A DNA stretch of 18,242 nucleotides from Atribacteria bacterium SCGC AAA255-N14. GTDB lineage: Bacteria > Atribacterota > JS1 > SB-45 > 34-128. The position numbers and the translations under genes were made by a program. The notes under the pieces are model-generated. The model searched no databases and was not told the DNA's origin. It was given only the letters and a program-made list of their open reading frames with translations. Of the stretch, positions 16,066-18,242 are shown piece by piece. Position 1 is the stretch's first letter. Every line of letters starts with the position of its first letter. The stretch covers positions 1 to 18,242 of the forward strand of contig ASPC01000036.1 in the NCBI GenBank assembly GCA_000405345.1. The letters are read 5' to 3'.

Positions 16066-17496
16066 TTACAAGATGTATCTGCTTAAATCTTCGCTTTTTA
16101 CAATGGTTTGCAATTTTTTCTTGACATATTTTTTATCAATAGTAACTTGCTTCTTTTTTAAACTAGGGGCGTTAAAGGAAATATCTTCCAATAATTTTTC
16201 TAAAACAGTATACAATCTTCTTGCCCCAATATTTTCTGTCTGCTCATTTACCAAAAAAGAAGCTTCAGCAATCTCGTCAATAGCGTCATCTGTAATTTCA
16301 ATCTTCAAACCTTCGGTAGCAAGTAAGGCTGTGTATTGTTTTATTAGTGAATTACAGGGTTCAGTTAATATTTTTTTTAAATCTTCTTTATTTAAAATAT
16401 TTAATTCAACCCTAATAGGAAAACGACCTTGTAATTCAGGTATTAAATCAGAAGGCTTTGAAGTGGTAAAAGCACCGGCAGCTATAAATAAAACATGGTC
16501 GGTCTTTACTGCTCCATGTTTAGTCATAACTGTTGAACCCTCAATAATAGGTAATATATCTCTTTGAACTCCTCCTCTGGATACATCTGGTCCGTATGAT
16601 TTTTCCTGACTGGCAATTTTATCGATTTCATCAATAAAAACAATCCCTAAATTTTCCACCCTATCAATGGCAGCTCGAATTACTTCATCCATATCTATCA
16701 ACTTTTGAGTTTCAGCATAAAGCAATATCTTGCGAGCCTCTGCAATTGTAACTTTTTGTTTTTTTCTTTTTTGAGGAAACATCCTACCCATAATGTCTTT
16801 AAAATTGAATCCCATTCCTTCTATTCCGGCATTAGAAAAAACTTCTACTGTCGACTTAATGTTTTCCTCAACTTCGATTTCAATTAATCTATTTTCCAAG
16901 TCACCTTTTTCTAACTTATCTTCAAACTTTTTTCTAGTCCTTTCAAATCTCTCTTCTCTTTCATCTTTTTTTGTTGAAACATCAAAAGATTCTTTCTTTT
17001 CTTCTTCTTCTTCTTCTTCAGTTCCAGAATAAAATGAACCATCTAATAAATTTGTCTTTTGTTCTTTCCCTTTTTTTGATACCGGGAATAAATAATCTAT
17101 TATTTTTTCATCGACTAATTGTTTAGCTTTATCTTCTATCTTACTGGCCCATTCTTTACGAACCAGTTGAACACCTACCTCTGTTAAATCTCTAATTATA
17201 GATTCTACATCTCTTCCTACATAACCTACTTCGGTAAATTTTGTTGCTTCAACTTTTACAAAGGGGGCTTTCACTAATTTTGATAATCTTTTAACAATTT
17301 CTGTTTTTCCAACTCCGGTAGGCCCGATCATTATAATATTCTTTGGAGTGACCTCGTCTATCAATTCCGGGGATAATTTTTGTCTTCTAATTCTATTTCG
17401 TAAAGCTATAGCTACTGCTTTTTTGGCATTATCTTGCCCAATTATATATTTATTAAGTTCAGAAACAATTTGTAAAGGGGTCAGGTCGTTAATCAA
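16066..17496 (-). CDS. hslU: HslU, ATPase subunit of the HslUV protease
   Basis: HslU is the hexameric AAA+ unfoldase that feeds substrates to HslV. Walker A GPTGVGKT (58-65), Walker B VFIDEID (near 290), a sensor and arginine-finger region ([12 protein letters not shown]) and the C-terminal segment [15 protein letters not shown], which inserts into HslV, are all there. The I domain (about 110-250) is rich in charged residues and includes a run of six glutamates encoded by a CTT trinucleotide stretch near 17000-17020. The 476 residues are slightly long for the family. The start is TTG 17496, with AGGAGG eight bases upstream, and hslV ends 19 bases before it. The stop codon directly abuts the repeat-rich gap. 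Confidence 0.97.
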   Translation of the reverse strand: MINDLTPLQIVSELNKYIIGQDNAKKAVAIALRNRIRRQKLSPELIDEVTPKNIIMIGPTGVGKTEIVKRLSKLVKAPFVKVEATKFTEVGYVGRDVESIIRDLTEVGVQLVRKEWASKIEDKAKQLVDEKIIDYLFPVSKKGKEQKTNLLDGSFYSGTEEEEEEEKKESFDVSTKKDEREERFERTRKKFEDKLEKGDLENRLIEIEVEENIKSTVEVFSNAGIEGMGFNFKDIMGRMFPQKRKKQKVTIAEARKILLYAETQKLIDMDEVIRAAIDRVENLGIVFIDEIDKIASQEKSYGPDVSRGGVQRDILPIIEGSTVMTKHGAVKTDHVLFIAAGAFTTSKPSDLIPELQGRFPIRVELNILNKEDLKKILTEPCNSLIKQYTALLATEGLKIEITDDAIDEIAEASFLVNEQTENIGARRLYTVLEKLLEDISFNAPSLKKKQVTIDKKYVKKKLQTIVKSEDLSRYIL

Positions 17497-17515
17497 TTAT
17501 GGTTCCTCCTTTTTA

Positions 17516-18043
17516 TTATAATTTTTCTACTGATATTTTATCGTTTGTATAGATACAAATTGAAGCAGCAATCTTTAATGATTCTAAAGCTATTTCGTGA
17601 GCAGATAAATTCGAATACTTAACCAGAGCCTTTGCTGCCGCAAATGCATAAGGACCACCTGATCCGATAGCTGCGATATTATCATCCGGTTCTATTATAT
17701 CACCAGTTCCGGAAACTATAAATATGTGTTCTTTGTCTGCAACAATTAATATCGCTTCTAATTTTCTTAATATTTTATCAGTTCGCCACTCTTTGGCCAA
17801 AGAAATAACCGCCTTAGGTAAATTTCCATGAAGTTCTTCTATCTTCTTTTCAAATTTTTCAAATAGGGTCATGGCATCAGCACTTGCTCCGGCAAATCCG
17901 GTAAGCACTTTATCATCATAAAGTTTTCGTATTTTTTTAGTATTATTTTTCATAATAGTATTTCCCATACTTATCTGACCGTCACCGGAAATAGCTACTT
18001 CGCCCTTATGCTTTATCGCTAAGATTGTAGTTCCTTTAAACAT
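17516..18043 (-). CDS. hslV: HslV, peptidase subunit of the HslUV protease
   Basis: HslV is the proteasome-like threonine peptidase that forms a double ring with HslU. The catalytic threonine follows a short propeptide ([10 protein letters not shown]), with the core motifs [14 protein letters not shown] and FAGASADA, and [14 protein letters not shown] in the second half. The 175-residue length is standard. Removal of the first four residues would expose T5 as the nucleophile; this is expected for the family. AAAGGAG lies about nine bases before the ATG. Neighbours are xer upstream (31-base gap) and hslU downstream, the classical xerC-hslV-hslU order. Confidence 0.97.
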   Translation of the reverse strand: MFKGTTILAIKHKGEVAISGDGQISMGNTIMKNNTKKIRKLYDDKVLTGFAGASADAMTLFEKFEKKIEELHGNLPKAVISLAKEWRTDKILRKLEAILIVADKEHIFIVSGTGDIIEPDDNIAAIGSGGPYAFAAAKALVKYSNLSAHEIALESLKIAASICIYTNDKISVEKL

Positions 18044-18074
18044 TTTTTATTTCATCTCCTTTAAACTTTTAAAA

Positions 18075-18242
18075 CTAAGACCTGGGGTAAGATTTTTTAT
18101 AAATTGCTTTTAATCTTTCTTTAGTAATATGAGTATATATTTGAGTAGTAGATAAACTCTCATGGCCTAAAAGTTCCTGAACAGAACGTAAATCCGCTCC
18201 ACCTCCTAAGAGATGGGTGGCAAATGAATGCCTTAAAACATG
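18075..18242 (-). CDS. xerC: tyrosine recombinase XerC/XerD, C-terminal end (partial)
   Basis: The last 55 codons of a gene that continues beyond the window. The catalytic motif [10 protein letters not shown] (H-x-x-R box), then [16 protein letters not shown] with the second histidine and the tyrosine nucleophile, are exactly those of XerC/XerD chromosome-dimer recombinases. The short tail [15 protein letters not shown] follows. Position before hslVU favours XerC, as in Bacillus (codV), but C-terminal sequence cannot separate XerC from XerD. The N-terminal core-binding domain is not visible. Confidence 0.9.
   Translation of the reverse strand, partial: HVLRHSFATHLLGGGADLRSVQELLGHESLSTTQIYTHITKERLKAIYKKSYPRS

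Noticed and set aside
16058..16567. Plus-strand reading frame opposite hslU, with hydrophobic segments
   Set aside because: It lies fully antisense to well-conserved hslU codons, and its hydrophobicity arises from the complementary strand of Lys/Glu/Asp-rich coding. The same applies to other long antisense frames in the window, such as those at 13813-14214 and 2903-3283.

Overview
The window is AT-rich bacterial DNA from what looks like an anaerobe. It has bacterial housekeeping genes, the MEP isoprenoid pathway, a small 2[4Fe-4S] ferredoxin and a bacterial V/A-type ATPase whose rotor subunit carries the sodium-binding residues. Lineage cannot be fixed from this sequence. Gene content and the style of the intergenic repeats would suit Atribacterota (JS1/OP9) or a clostridial-type anaerobe; this is only an impression.

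Layout on the minus strand, in transcription order from the right edge: the C-terminal end of a XerC/D tyrosine recombinase (18242-18075), hslV and hslU; a repeat-filled gap; a promoter and leader, then rpsB, tsf, pyrH, frr and a 56-residue ferredoxin gene ending in a rho-independent terminator; then uppS, cdsA, dxr, rseP and ispG (undecaprenyl carrier, CDP-diacylglycerol and MEP-pathway steps plus a site-2 protease). Next comes a complete insertion sequence (5405-6967) with 17-bp target duplications, and then a good sigma70-type promoter driving the V-ATPase operon: the peripheral-stalk gene (108 aa) and the N-terminal half of subunit I (4940-3879).

The left 3.9 kb carries the rest of the same V-ATPase operon on the opposite strand: C-terminal half of subunit I (1-1029), K, E, C and a truncated F. 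A perfect 95-bp inverted repeat (1-95 and 3880-3974), coding the same 31 residues of subunit I, sits at both breakpoints. Joining the two halves across it gives a 664-residue subunit I and the canonical order peripheral stalk-I-K-E-C-F. The left segment is therefore most simply an inverted continuation of the right one. F is cut after about 82-86 residues and the catalytic A, B and D genes are absent. A template-switch (amplification or assembly) chimera is the likeliest cause; a real inversion is the alternative.

The non-coding DNA is unusually structured. Two divergent copies of a roughly 300-bp element with inverted termini fill the ntpE-ntpC and cdsA-dxr gaps, with a partial third copy between rpsB and hslU. 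There are also 14-bp tandem repeats, arrays built on ACGCTC/TAGCGT units, and short GTCGTTAGTGAATAG and CAATTGGTC units. I see no CRISPR array, tRNA, rRNA or defence system, and no clearly novel multi-gene system.
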